Positions 7,531-16,245 of a DNA stretch of 64,000 nt are shown piece after piece; within the stretch, counting starts at the first letter, position 1, and each line of letters starts with the position of its first letter. A program made the position numbers and the translations under genes. Below the pieces are notes generated by a model. That model saw only the letters and a program-made list of their open reading frames with translations, did no database searches and had not been told where the DNA came from. The DNA is from Acidobacteria bacterium 13_1_20CM_3_53_8 (GTDB taxonomy: Bacteria > Acidobacteriota > Blastocatellia > Pyrinomonadales > Pyrinomonadaceae): contig MNJR01000011.1 of NCBI GenBank assembly GCA_001920415.1, positions 62,001-126,000 on the forward strand, in the 5' to 3' direction.

Positions 7531-9180
7531 ATGGCTAGTAATCTCTTTGCAACCAAACCGCTCAGTCTTCTTCTTGAAGAGATGCAGGGCGAAAACCGTT
7601 TGCGCCGTGTGCTTGGGCCTGTGCAACTGACGGCTCTGGGCGTTGGCGCAATTATCGGCACGGGCATCTTCATCTTGACCGGTGTAGCCGCGCACGACCG
7701 TACAGGGCCAGCGCTCATGCTCTCGTTTGTGCTGGCAGGACTCGCCTGTGTCTTTGCAGCGCTCTGCTATGCGGAGTTCGCTTCGATGGTTCCGGTCGCA
7801 GGCTCTGCTTACACTTACGCCTACGCCACCTTGGGCGAACTCTTCGCGTGGATTATCGGCTGGGACTTAATACTAGAATATGCCGTAGGCTCTGCAACGG
7901 TTGCGCACGGATGGTCTGCGCACTTTCAGGAGTTCATCCCCATCTTCCACGAGGGGATTGCCGCAATACCAGCCAAGATACCTGAACTTTTCCGCAGCGC
8001 GCCGTTCAATTATTGCGTGAATGTCGGAGCGGACTGCCCGCATACGGGATTCGTCGCGACCAAGTCATACTTTGACTTGCCCGCCGTGCTCATCACGTTC
8101 ATCCTCACAATAGTTCTCGTCAAGGGCATTAGAGAGAGCGCCTCCTTCAACGCGGTGATGGTGGCTATCAAACTCGTGATTGTGCTGATGGTGATCGGCA
8201 TAGGGGGCTACTTAATTATTACTATTTATGGCACTGCTAACTGGCATCCGTTTGCCCCGTTTGGCTACACAGGACTCAGCTTCTTTGGTCACACAATCTT
8301 TGGCGAGACTGCCAAGGGCGGAGAGCCATTAGGCATGTTCGCAGGGGCTGCGATTATCTTCTTCGCGTACATAGGATTCGATTCGGTTTCGGTTCACTCT
8401 GAAGAAGCGCGCCAGCCTGCGAAGGATGTGCCCGTAGGCATCATAGCGTCCCTGATTATCTGCACGATTCTATACATTGCCGTCTCGGCTGTGCTGACGG
8501 GAATGGTTCCCTACAGAGAAATTGATATAAATGCGCCGGTGGTGGAAGCGTTCAGGCGAGCCGGTTTGACATGGATGCAGTATCTTGTGGCAGCAGGCGC
8601 TATGACGGGCATCACCTCAGTGTTGCTCGTAATGATGCTCAGCCAACCGCGAGTGATGCTGGCGCTGGCACGCGATGGACTCGTGCCGAAGGGCTTCTTC
8701 GGTGATATTCATCCGAAGTTTCGCACGCCTTGGAAATCAACGATTCTAACGGGTCTTTTTGTAGCTTCGATGGCGGGATTCATACCGCTAAGCATTCTGG
8801 CAGAGATGACCAGCATCGGAACACTCTTCGCTTTCGTCATTGTCTGCGGCGCAGTGCTGGTTATGCGTAGGACCAACCCACAGGCGAATCGCCCATTTCG
8901 CGCGCCCTTTGTCCCGCTCATACCAATCTTGGGCATTCTGACCTGTCTGCTCTTAATGTTCTCGCTGCCTGCGGAGAACTGGTATAGGCTTATCATCTGG
9001 CTTGCCGTCGGTTTGGTAATCTACTTTCTTTACGGGCGGCGGCACAGCGTTATGGCCCAACAGCGCCACATGGCGCACGAGTTGGCAGCGCACGGCGTAA
9101 CAGGCCAGGCCGTGGGCGACCCGGACGCGCCGCCAAGCAGTATGAGCGCCCCTGTGGATTCCAGAGTCAAGAAGGAGTAG
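7531..9180 (+). CDS. APC-superfamily permease, CAT/YfnA-like
   Basis: A membrane protein of 549 aa. The N-terminal LGVGAIIGTGIF and the later CYAEFASMVPVAGSAYTY are signatures of the cationic amino-acid transporter group. A cluster of Asn/Asp/Cys residues near 170-180 (NYCVNVGADCPHTG) forms a long extracytoplasmic loop. The C-terminus is a ~50-residue hydrophilic tail. AGGAGG sits 9 bases before the ATG. It is downstream of and co-directional with another APC permease, and ends in a strong hairpin terminator. Confidence 0.92.
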   Translation: MASNLFATKPLSLLLEEMQGENRLRRVLGPVQLTALGVGAIIGTGIFILTGVAAHDRTGPALMLSFVLAGLACVFAALCYAEFASMVPVAGSAYTYAYATLGELFAWIIGWDLILEYAVGSATVAHGWSAHFQEFIPIFHEGIAAIPAKIPELFRSAPFNYCVNVGADCPHTGFVATKSYFDLPAVLITFILTIVLVKGIRESASFNAVMVAIKLVIVLMVIGIGGYLIITIYGTANWHPFAPFGYTGLSFFGHTIFGETAKGGEPLGMFAGAAIIFFAYIGFDSVSVHSEEARQPAKDVPVGIIASLIICTILYIAVSAVLTGMVPYREIDINAPVVEAFRRAGLTWMQYLVAAGAMTGITSVLLVMMLSQPRVMLALARDGLVPKGFFGDIHPKFRTPWKSTILTGLFVASMAGFIPLSILAEMTSIGTLFAFVIVCGAVLVMRRTNPQANRPFRAPFVPLIPILGILTCLLLMFSLPAENWYRLIIWLAVGLVIYFLYGRRHSVMAQQRHMAHELAAHGVTGQAVGDPDAPPSSMSAPVDSRVKKE

Positions 9181-9240
9181 TTAATCTGCTTAAAAGGCGC
9201 TTCGCGCGTGCGCGTAGTAAAAGAGGTGTAGAGTAAAGAT

Positions 9241-9288
9241 AGAAGGGCTGCGAGTTTCAGTTAATTGTTTGAAACTCGCAGCCCTTCT
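9241..9288. terminator. Strong bidirectional hairpin terminator
   Basis: A perfect 19-base stem (AGAAGGGCTGCGAGTTTCA with its complement) is followed by CTATTTT. It lies between the permease (+) and the convergent small membrane-protein gene (-). Confidence 0.85.
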
Positions 9289-9381
9289 ATTTTCACAATT
9301 CAGCAATGCGCTCTTGATATTTCAGGCTTACAAAAGGCGTGAGCGCATCTTTGAAAAGAGCGGATCGCAAGTAGTTAACGA

Positions 9382-9660
9382 TCAAGGGGTCGTAGTTGTC
9401 ATTGACTGCATAGCAGCCATTCCGCCAATCAAGTAGCATACTAAGAACAAGATTAACAGGACAGTCCAGATCATCATGATATTTCTGATGCCTAATCGGC
9501 CTGAATTCATCCAGCCCCAGATGTATGCCCAGATGCCGCAGACGAGGCCTATAATACCTTGGACAGGACCGGCATCCTTAAACATCTTGATTAGCACTAT
9601 TATCTGGCAAATTACAGCTCCCAGAAGGAAGAGCCAAGCGAGATAAAACAAAAAAATCAT
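9382..9660 (-). CDS. Small membrane protein, unknown function
   Basis: A 92-aa protein with hydrophobic stretches at about residues 1-26, 33-50 and 60-84, so about three membrane spans. The GGAGG nine bases before the ATG supports translation. There is an aromatic GIWAYIWGW segment in the middle. I do not recognise a family. It stands alone, convergent with the permease gene. Confidence 0.65.
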   Translation of the reverse strand: MIFLFYLAWLFLLGAVICQIIVLIKMFKDAGPVQGIIGLVCGIWAYIWGWMNSGRLGIRNIMMIWTVLLILFLVCYLIGGMAAMQSMTTTTP

Positions 9661-9843
9661 ATCTTCGAGCCTCCATTTGCGGTCTTTGATAGACCGTCAC
9701 TTTCCGTTCGGAAAATTCCTGTTGAGTCTAAAAGCTGCAACCCATTCCGAAGGACAGTTCAGGTACAAGGTTGAAAGAGCACGCCCCTTTTATGCTAACT
9801 TGAGTGTTGGAGTCAATGATTATCTGACCGTGTGGGTTAAGCT

Positions 9844-10224
9844 TCAGCCTGCGCCGCTCTCGTTTTCAGGCTCGCAGACCACAACCGCCGATACGACTGT
9901 TCTCTCTTCGCTGTAAAATTCTACCAGCAACCGAAGCATCCCTTCGTCCTCTTCATCCAATCTCTCGAACTCAACTCCGAAACCCACGCGCCTGACCACG
10001 TGAATGACCTCGCCCTTCAAGAGCAGCCAGCGTTCCGTAGGCAGCCGCAGCCGCACGAAGACCGTCCGGCCCCTCCCCATCTCGGTTCGAGTCTGTATGA
10101 AGCAACCGCGCTCGCCCAGGTTCGTCACCTTGCCGCTGTGCAGGTCGTCTTCACTCTCGCCCCAGAGAATGTAGATGGCCGTGTCAACCTCTACGCGATC
10201 CGATTGTCTCTTTTCTTCCACCAT
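9844..10224 (-). CDS. PilZ-domain protein
   Basis: A protein of about 126 aa. The RQSDRVEV and later GERGCFIQT segments correspond to the RxxxR and (D/N)xSxxG regions of PilZ domains, although the second is degenerate. C-di-GMP binding is therefore possible but not assured. Two GGDEF proteins are encoded later in the window. The start at 10224 is chosen because the 24 codons upstream (peptide KIQNLKSKI) are repeat sequence. No clear ribosome site precedes it because the repeat abuts the start. It lies downstream of argH on the same strand. Confidence 0.75.
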   Translation of the reverse strand: MVEEKRQSDRVEVDTAIYILWGESEDDLHSGKVTNLGERGCFIQTRTEMGRGRTVFVRLRLPTERWLLLKGEVIHVVRRVGFGVEFERLDEEDEGMLRLLVEFYSEERTVVSAVVVCEPENESGAG

Positions 10225-10227
10225 TGT

Positions 10228-10320
10228 GATTTTGGATTTTAGATTTTGGATTTTAGATTTGGTTGATGATGAAAGGCGTGCTGTTCCTGCTTTCAATCGA
10301 AAATCGAAAATCTAAAATCT
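10228..10320. repeat. GATTTTA/GATTTTG heptad palindrome
   Basis: The left arm is alternating 7-mers GATTTTG and GATTTTA. The right arm (10295-10320) is the complement with small changes. The argH stop codon (10312-10314) falls inside the right arm. Confidence 0.8.
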
Positions 10321-11700
10321 TAAAGAAGCTCTCGCAGCACTGAGCGCTTCCGCAACTCTAGCGGGCGACGTGCCTCCAATCTGAGATTTCGTCGCAAGCG
10401 TCTCTTCGAGCGAGAGAGCGCTCGCCACATCCTCTTCTATGAGATTTGAGAACGAACGCATCTCGTCGAGCGAGAGGTCTTGCAATTCTACGCCGCGCTC
10501 GATTGCGCGTAGCACTATACGACCAACAGCATCATGCGCCTCGCGGAAAGGCATGCCTTTGCGCGCTAGATAATCGGCCAACTCCGTCGCATTCATGTAA
10601 CCACGCATCGCCGCATCGCGCGCCACATCTTCGCGCACGCGAATGTTACCGAGCACGGTCGCCGTCACTTCCAGCGACGCGCTCACCGTGTCAACTATAT
10701 CAAAAACCGCCTCCTTGTCTTCCTGCATATCCTTGTTATAGGCGAGCGGCAACCCCTTGAGCATTGTAAGCAACGCTATGTTATGGCCGAAGATTCTTCC
10801 TGCTTTACCGCGCACAAGCTCCATAGAATCAGGATTCTTCTTCTGCGGCATGATGCTTGAGCCTGTCGCAACCGCGTCGCTCAATTCAAAGAATCCGAAC
10901 TCTGCGGTCGTGTAGATAATTATATCTTCCGCAAGGCGCGAAAGATGAAGCATGACGAGCGACGACGCCGCAGCGAATTCAACGCAGAAGTCGCGGTCGC
11001 TCACGGCGTCAAGGCTGTTGCGAGAAACGGAATCGAAGCCTAGGATGCGTGCCACACCTTCGCGGTCAATCTCGTATGAAGTCCCTGCGAGCGCAGCGCT
11101 CCCCAGAGGCGAAACGTTCGTGCGTCGGCGCGCTTCACCCAGACGCTCGCAATCGCGCGCGAGCATCTCGAAGTAAGCCAGACACCAGTGCGCAAAGAGC
11201 ACCGGCTGCGCACGTTGCAGATGAGTGTAGCCGGGAATGATTGCGCTGCTGTGCGCGTCCGCAAGATCAAGCAATGCTTTCTGCGCGGCGCGGACTAGCT
11301 GCGAAATGCTATCAATCTCTTCGCGTAGCCATAGACGAAAATCCACAGAAACCTGATCGTTGCGGCTGCGACCCGTGTGCAACTTGCGCCCCACGTCGCC
11401 TGCTATCTCTACGAGTCGCGCTTCTACAAACGAATGAACATCTTCAACCGCAATCTCGTCAAGATAACCCGCATCAAGAGTGCCGCGCCTTAGAATCTCT
11501 TCAAGCCCGCTACGGATTTTGTCTGCCTCATCGTCCGAGAGCACGCCAGCCCCATGCAAGCCTTCACAGTGCGCCAGACTCGCACGCACGTCCACAGCGA
11601 ATAGCCTGCGGTCAAAGCTGAACGAGCGGTTGAATTTTATGAATTGCTCGTCAGCTTTCCCTGTGAATCGCCCGCCCCACAGATTTTTCGACTCGCCCAT
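10312..11700 (-). CDS. argH: Argininosuccinate lyase
   Basis: A cytosolic enzyme of 462 aa that splits argininosuccinate to arginine and fumarate, the last step of arginine synthesis. The fumarase/aspartase superfamily signature GSSIMPQKKNPD is present, as are the HTGRSRNDQV and TTAEFGFF regions. GGAGG lies five bases before the ATG at 11700. A TATAAT-like -10 is just upstream and a perfect palindrome lies further up. It is transcribed divergently from argR, the usual place for ArgR control. The last two residues and stop are written by a repeat. Confidence 0.97.
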   Translation of the reverse strand: MGESKNLWGGRFTGKADEQFIKFNRSFSFDRRLFAVDVRASLAHCEGLHGAGVLSDDEADKIRSGLEEILRRGTLDAGYLDEIAVEDVHSFVEARLVEIAGDVGRKLHTGRSRNDQVSVDFRLWLREEIDSISQLVRAAQKALLDLADAHSSAIIPGYTHLQRAQPVLFAHWCLAYFEMLARDCERLGEARRRTNVSPLGSAALAGTSYEIDREGVARILGFDSVSRNSLDAVSDRDFCVEFAAASSLVMLHLSRLAEDIIIYTTAEFGFFELSDAVATGSSIMPQKKNPDSMELVRGKAGRIFGHNIALLTMLKGLPLAYNKDMQEDKEAVFDIVDTVSASLEVTATVLGNIRVREDVARDAAMRGYMNATELADYLARKGMPFREAHDAVGRIVLRAIERGVELQDLSLDEMRSFSNLIEEDVASALSLEETLATKSQIGGTSPARVAEALSAARASLRF

Positions 11701-11715
11701 CAACACCTCCGTCTA

Positions 11716-11767
11716 ATTATAGCGAGAGGCATCTTGCCTACACACTTGAATTCGATTCAAGTGTGTA
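11716..11767 (-). promoter_or_regulatory. argH promoter region with TTGAAT-TCG-ATTCAA palindrome
   Basis: The minus-strand -10 TATAAT is at 11716-11721 with a weak -35. At 11739-11767 there is a 13-base perfect inverted repeat around TCG whose centre (TTGAAT, ATTCAA) resembles half-sites of an ARG box. It also resembles MITE ends (CACTTGAAT), so it could be a repeat relic. Confidence 0.45.
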
Positions 11768-11803
11768 AGCTAAGGCGCGCGGCCTCGCGCTCCCCAACAC
11801 AAT

Positions 11804-11871
11804 TTGACTCTATGCATCCAAAGTTGCTATTTTATGCATCTATGCAATGGTTATGCAAGAGGATTGCATAA
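11804..11871 (+). promoter_or_regulatory. argR promoter with candidate ARG boxes
   Basis: TTGACT (11804-11809), an 18-base spacer, then TATTTT (11828-11833). TATGCA-type half-sites are at 11811, 11833 and 11841. TTATGCAA and TTGCATAA form a perfect inverted repeat (11851-11871) with a 5-base spacer. These overlap the promoter and the start of the transcript, as expected for ArgR autoregulation. TGCATA-type boxes are known for some ArgR proteins. Confidence 0.6.
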
Positions 11872-11882
11872 GAGGCAGCCGA

Positions 11883-12299
11883 ATGCAAAAAGATGTTCGA
11901 CAGCAAAAAATTTTAGGATTGATTCGCTCGAAGCGTATAGGCACGCAGGAGGAGCTTAGGGCGCATCTCATGCGTGCGGGCGTTGCTGCTACTCAATCGA
12001 GCGTTTCGCGCGACCTTGAAGAGTTGGGCGTAGTGAAGCATCAAGGCTCCTACACGCTGCCGCAATCGCGCGACGGCCATTCTGCGCGAGGGCTTCTAGG
12101 TCTGGACATGGCAGGTGAATCATTAGTCGTTGCTAAATGCGAATCCGGCATGGCGACAGCCGTCGCCGTAGAGATTGACCGCGCGCACGTCTCTGAAATA
12201 ATCGGCACGGTCGCGGGCGACGATACGATTTTCATAGCCGTGAACGACCGCAAAGCGCAACGCGCGACAGTGAAAAAGATTTGGGAGATTTTCAAATAA
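11883..12299 (+). CDS. argR: Arginine repressor
   Basis: A protein of 138 aa. The N-terminal winged helix has AATQSSVSRDLEELGVVK as its DNA-recognition part. The C-terminal oligomerisation and arginine-binding domain has GTVAGDDTIF. Typical ArgR length is about 150. The ATG at 11883 is preferred over one at 11847 because AAGAGG lies upstream and the family begins with this R-x-x-x-I helix. The candidate operator at 11851-11871 would otherwise lie inside the gene. It is divergent from argH and leads the argG cluster. Confidence 0.93.
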   Translation: MQKDVRQQKILGLIRSKRIGTQEELRAHLMRAGVAATQSSVSRDLEELGVVKHQGSYTLPQSRDGHSARGLLGLDMAGESLVVAKCESGMATAVAVEIDRAHVSEIIGTVAGDDTIFIAVNDRKAQRATVKKIWEIFK

Positions 12300-12301
12300 A
12301 A

Positions 12302-12391
12302 AGTCTGGAGTCTGGAGTCTAGAGTCTGGAGTCAAAGGCAAAAGCAAAAATTGTTTTTGACCTCGGACTCCAGACTCTAGACTCCAGACTT
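12302..12391. repeat. AGTCTGG heptad palindrome
   Basis: Tandem AGTCTGG/AGTCTAG units and their complement flank an A-rich loop between argR and argG. Confidence 0.9.
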
Positions 12392-12404
12392 AAAAGGGAA
12401 AGAA

Positions 12405-13601
12405 GTGGTTGAGAAGATAAAAAAGATAGTGCTGGCGTATTCGGGCGGGCTTGATACCTCAGTGATGCTGCGTTGGATCAAGGAGCGTTACGATTGCGAG
12501 GTCGTTTGTTACTGCGCGGACGTGGGGCAGGCGGAAGAGCTTGACGGGCTTGATGCGAAGGCGCGCGAGACGGGCGCGTCTAAACTCTTCATCGAAGATT
12601 TGCGCGAAGAGTTTGTGCGGGAATACGTCTGGACTGCTGTTAAAGCGAATGCTGTTTACGAGGGAGTTTATCTTCTAGGCACAAGCCTCGCTCGTCCTGT
12701 GATTGCGAAGCGGCAGATTGAGATTGCCCAAAAAGAGGGCGCAGACGCTGTGGCTCATGGCGCGACCGGCAAAGGAAACGATCAGGTTCGTTTCGAGTTG
12801 ACCTACTACGCTCTACAGCCGGACATAAAAGTCGTTGCGCCGTGGCGCGAGTGGGAATTTAAAGGGCGAAGCGATCTTATTGCTTACGCGCATCAGCACA
12901 ACATCCCTATTACTGCGACCGCCGAAAAGCCTTACTCGACGGATCGCAACCTGATGCACATCTCTTATGAGGGCGGCATTTTGGAAGACCCCTGGCGAGA
13001 GCCTCCCGCAGATATTTTCAGATTGACGAAAGCGCCGGAAGAGGCGCGGGCTGAAGCTGAGTACATCGAAATCGGATTCGAGAAGGGCGAGCCTGTATCA
13101 ATCAACGGCGAGCGCATGAATGCGGTGGCGCTGCTCGAAGCATTGAACCAAACGGGCGGCGAGCACGGCATCGGGCGCGTTGATCTTGTAGAAAATCGTT
13201 TCGTAGGGATGAAGTCGCGCGGCGTTTACGAGACGCCCGGCGTGACCATCCTGCAATCTGCTCATCGCGCGCTTGAATCCATCACGCTCGACCGCGAAGT
13301 CATGCACCTGCGCGACTCTCTCGGAGTGAAGTTTGCCGAGAGCATTTACTACGGCTTCTGGTTCGCGCCTGAGTTCGAGTTGATGCGGAAGATGATTGAC
13401 GAAACGCAAACGGATGTTACAGGAGATGTGCGTCTGAAACTTTATCGCGGCAACGTTACGGTCGCCGGTCGCCGCTCGCCGCACTCGCTCTACAACGAGC
13501 GCCTTGCGACCTTCGAGGCCGACACAGTTTACAACCAACGCGACGCCGAAGGCTTCATAAAGCTCAATGCGTTGCGACTGCGCTTAAAAAGTCAAAAGTA
13601 A
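12405..13601 (+). CDS. argG: Argininosuccinate synthase
   Basis: An enzyme of 398 aa that joins citrulline and aspartate with ATP. The N-type ATP pyrophosphatase loop [11 protein letters not shown] is at about residues 8-18, and the [14 protein letters not shown] block binds citrulline and aspartate. It starts at GTG (12405) after AAGGGAAAG. The last residues (KSQK) and the stop are read from a palindromic repeat. The adjacent genes use acetylated intermediates, so its citrulline would have to come from acetylcitrulline deacetylation encoded elsewhere. Confidence 0.97.
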   Translation: MVEKIKKIVLAYSGGLDTSVMLRWIKERYDCEVVCYCADVGQAEELDGLDAKARETGASKLFIEDLREEFVREYVWTAVKANAVYEGVYLLGTSLARPVIAKRQIEIAQKEGADAVAHGATGKGNDQVRFELTYYALQPDIKVVAPWREWEFKGRSDLIAYAHQHNIPITATAEKPYSTDRNLMHISYEGGILEDPWREPPADIFRLTKAPEEARAEAEYIEIGFEKGEPVSINGERMNAVALLEALNQTGGEHGIGRVDLVENRFVGMKSRGVYETPGVTILQSAHRALESITLDREVMHLRDSLGVKFAESIYYGFWFAPEFELMRKMIDETQTDVTGDVRLKLYRGNVTVAGRRSPHSLYNERLATFEADTVYNQRDAEGFIKLNALRLRLKSQK

Positions 13602-13720
13602 AAAGGCAAAGGAAAGGCAAAAGGTAAAAGTAAAAAGGCAAAAGTGTGGCGGAAACCAATATTTAATTAAAATGCTTTTGTCCTCACTTTTGCCTTTTAC
13701 CTTTTTACTTTTGCCTTTAT
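13586..13720. repeat. AAAAGGC/AAAAGTA heptad palindrome
   Basis: The left arm contains AAAAGTA AAAAGGC units starting within the argG C-terminus. The right arm (to 13720) is CTTTTGCCTTTTACC-like. The ribosome site GGAGG of the next gene follows directly. Confidence 0.85.
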
Positions 13721-13734
13721 TGGAGGACGTGTTG

Positions 13735-14739
13735 ATGCTGAATAAAGTTGACATTACCAGCGCCGTAGCTGTGGTTGAGGCTGACAAGATTGGGTCTGCC
13801 ACTTCGCCGCTTGGGTTGCACAGAACTGTTGCGGTTGTGGGTGAGCGGCGCGAAGTGCGCGCGGGCGATGTCGTGGTGGTGCGCGCGCTCACGGACAGCG
13901 CCACTTACAACATGCTCGAACTGCCTACGGGGCGTCTGGCGAAGATTAATCCGGGCGACATGCTGGTTGGTGTTTTGGGTCGCCGCCGCGCGTTGAAAGG
14001 TTTCGTCGGAGACGTCCCAGAAACGGTCGCCGCTGGTGATGAGCTTCACCTGCTGAACATGGGCGGGGTTATCGGCTGCTGCACTGGACATCATTCCAGC
14101 CTGAGCGATGCAATCAAAGTCGAAGTCATAGGGCTTGCGTGCGACGACCGTGGGCGCGTCCTCAACATAGCCGACCGCGCTTTGCTTCCGCGCGAAAGGT
14201 TAGGCGCGAGCGCGCCGCTTGTGATAGTCGCGGGCACTTGCATGAACAGCGGCAAGACTTACGCTGTGACGGAATTAATTAAGCAGGCTACGCGCGCTGG
14301 GCTTCGCGTGGCGGCGGCTAAATTATCTGGCGTGGCCTGTTTGCGCGACACGCTCAACATGGCGGATCACGGCGCTGTGGCGACCGCAAGCTTTCTTGAT
14401 TGCGGTCTGCAGCCGGACATGATTGTGATTGAGCTTGGCGATGGAATCTTGGGCGGCTACTCGGTTGATTCTGTTTTCGATGACGCGGAGTTGCGCGAAG
14501 CTACTTCGGCGATAATCTTCTGCGCGTCGGATTACGTGGGCGCGTGGGGCGGCATAGAGCTATTCAATCGTCGCGGCATACGCGTTGATCTCGTCGCAGG
14601 CTCCGTCACAGATTCGCAGATGGGGCAAGACTACATAGAGCGCGAGTTCAATGTCCCGGCTGGCAACGCGCGCAGAAACGGTGCAAGACTCTTTGAAGTT
14701 GTGCGAGAGAAGTTAGAGAAAGTGGCTCAAGCCGCATGA
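13735..14739 (+). CDS. P-loop protein in arginine cluster, MobB/DUF1611-like, function unknown
   Basis: A protein of 334 aa. Residues 1-150 look like a beta-rich domain (MLNKVDITSAVAVVEADKIG, then GVIGCC). The second half has a Walker-A-like GTCMNSGKT, then VAAAKLSGVA and IVIELGDGILGGY, as in MobB- or DUF1611-type P-loop proteins. The start is set by GGAGG eight bases before the ATG; a longer frame would translate repeat sequence. It sits between argG and a PLP trans-sulfuration enzyme, co-directional. The missing N-acetylglutamate synthesis step makes a role in acetyl-intermediate metabolism tempting, but nothing in the sequence proves it. Confidence 0.7.
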   Translation: MLNKVDITSAVAVVEADKIGSATSPLGLHRTVAVVGERREVRAGDVVVVRALTDSATYNMLELPTGRLAKINPGDMLVGVLGRRRALKGFVGDVPETVAAGDELHLLNMGGVIGCCTGHHSSLSDAIKVEVIGLACDDRGRVLNIADRALLPRERLGASAPLVIVAGTCMNSGKTYAVTELIKQATRAGLRVAAAKLSGVACLRDTLNMADHGAVATASFLDCGLQPDMIVIELGDGILGGYSVDSVFDDAELREATSAIIFCASDYVGAWGGIELFNRRGIRVDLVAGSVTDSQMGQDYIEREFNVPAGNARRNGARLFEVVREKLEKVAQAA

Positions 14740-14751
14740 AAACATTCAAGC

Positions 14752-14873
14752 CTTTGCGAGCTTTGGTTTTAACTTTGCGCCTTTGCGTGAACCCGCAACT
14801 CTGGTTAGCTTGAGCTTAGAAAGAATTGCATGTTCTCGCAAAGGCGCAAAGGTAAAAACTTAAGCCCGCAAAG
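14752..14873. repeat. CTTTGCG-family palindrome
   Basis: The arms are CTTTGCGAGC...CTTTGCGCCTTTGCGTGAACC and GTTCTCGCAAAGGCGCAAAG...CCCGCAAAG. This is the compact form of the element that encloses the gene at 275-652. Confidence 0.85.
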
Positions 14874-14893
14874 AAGTTGAGAGACGAACTTTC

Positions 14894-16072
14894 GTGAAGG
14901 ATAAATTCGAGGGAGCACAGACGAAGGCGATTCACGCGGACGAGGACGTGAACGGGACGCGCGCCATCAGCCCGCCTATCTGGCAGACGACCAGTTTTAG
15001 GGCGGATTCGACGGAGCATTTCGTCGAGATGGCGACGACGCCCATGCACGCAGAGTTTTATACGCGCTACGGCAATCCTACGCACAAACAGGTTGAGGCC
15101 GTTGTTACTTCGCTTGAAGGCGGCGAGGCTGCGCTTGTCACAGGCTCAGGCATGGGCGCGATATTCGCTTCCGTGATGTGCAATCTTCAGACTGGCGATC
15201 ACGTCGTCGCACAGAGCAGCCTTTACGCTGGAACGCTTACGTTGATGAGCAAGCAACTACCGCTCTGGGGAATTGACCGCACGCTCGTTGACCAGACAAG
15301 CGTAGAAGCATTTTCAGAAGCGATTCGACCTAACACGAAATTGATTTATGCAGAGACGCCTACGAACCCGCTCATGCGTATCACAGACCTTGCGCGCGTG
15401 GCGGAGTTAGGCCAAGAGCGCGGCATCATGACGATTGTTGATAACACATTCGCTACGCCGATTAATCAACGACCGCTTGAGCTTGGGTTCGACGCTGTGG
15501 TTCACTCTGGTACGAAATATCTGGGCGGTCATCATGATGTGACTGCTGGCGTGCTTGTAAGTTCCCAAAAATTCGTGGAGCGCGCGTGGGATTTTGCAAT
15601 CGTTTCGGGTCAGGTGCTGAGTCCTTTCGATTCATGGCTTCTGCTGCGCGGGCTTCGCACGCTCGAATTAAGAGTCGAGCGACACAACCGAAACGCAATG
15701 GCGCTCGCGCAATTTCTGGAATCGCACACGAAGGTTGCGCGCGTCTTTTATCCCGGCCTCGAATCGCATCAGCAACATGAGCTTGCGCGACCACAGATGC
15801 GCAGCTTCACAGGGATGATGAGCTTTGAGCTTCGCGGCGGTTACGAAGCAGCTGAGCGATTAATCTTCAAACTTAAACTCGCGGCCTACGCTGCAAGCCT
15901 TGGCGGAATAGAAACGCTTGTGGTTCACCCTGCTGCGATGTGGAAACACAGTCTGACGCCAGAGCAGTTGAGCGAGGCGGGAATAAGCGCAGGGCTTGTG
16001 CGCGTCTCCGTCGGACTGGAAGACGAGCGCGACCTGATTAGAGATTTCACGCAAGCGCTTGAGCAGGTCTAA
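14894..16072 (+). CDS. Cys/Met-metabolism PLP enzyme (cystathionine gamma-synthase/lyase type)
   Basis: A protein of 392 aa of the trans-sulfuration family (fold type I, usually a tetramer). Visible are YTRYGNPTH, the IVDNTFATP stretch with the ring-binding Asp, and the PLP lysine in [10 protein letters not shown]. Sequence alone does not separate cystathionine gamma-synthase, gamma-lyase and O-acetylhomoserine sulfhydrylase. It starts at GTG (14894), directly after a palindrome. It is placed among arginine genes with no obvious metabolic link. Confidence 0.88.
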   Translation: MKDKFEGAQTKAIHADEDVNGTRAISPPIWQTTSFRADSTEHFVEMATTPMHAEFYTRYGNPTHKQVEAVVTSLEGGEAALVTGSGMGAIFASVMCNLQTGDHVVAQSSLYAGTLTLMSKQLPLWGIDRTLVDQTSVEAFSEAIRPNTKLIYAETPTNPLMRITDLARVAELGQERGIMTIVDNTFATPINQRPLELGFDAVVHSGTKYLGGHHDVTAGVLVSSQKFVERAWDFAIVSGQVLSPFDSWLLLRGLRTLELRVERHNRNAMALAQFLESHTKVARVFYPGLESHQQHELARPQMRSFTGMMSFELRGGYEAAERLIFKLKLAAYAASLGGIETLVVHPAAMWKHSLTPEQLSEAGISAGLVRVSVGLEDERDLIRDFTQALEQV

Positions 16073-16245
16073 CGAGACGCGGAGAGTGGGCGACGCGGAG
16101 ACGCGGCGAAAGAAGAAGTTGACGAGAGGTCAAGTAATGAAGAAGGAATCGAAGACAACACAGACGGGCGAGCAGAATTCAATATCTCCCCGCGTCTCCG
16201 CGTCCCCGCGTCCCCGCGTCGCAGAACCGCGTCCCCGCGTCGCTA
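16073..16245. repeat. CGCGTCCC octad palindrome entering argC
   Basis: The left arm is GAGACGCGGAGA...GACGCGGAGACGCGG (16073-16110). The right arm is a run of 8-mers CGCGTCTC, CGCGTCCC, CGCGTCCC, CGCGTCGC (about 16186-16245). The right arm is translated as part of ArgC. Confidence 0.85.

Noticed and set aside
9677-9916. 79-codon frame on the plus strand
   Set aside because: It overlaps the end of the PilZ gene antisense and has no domain or ribosome site.
11739-11767. Certain ArgR operator at argH
   Set aside because: Its half-sites resemble an ARG box, but the spacing is 3 rather than 4 and CACTTGAAT also occurs in MITE ends. It is kept only as a candidate.
16059-16136. A longer ArgC start at 16059
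   Set aside because: It overlaps the upstream gene and translates the left repeat arm (RRVGDAETRR). The ATG at 16137 has a ribosome site.
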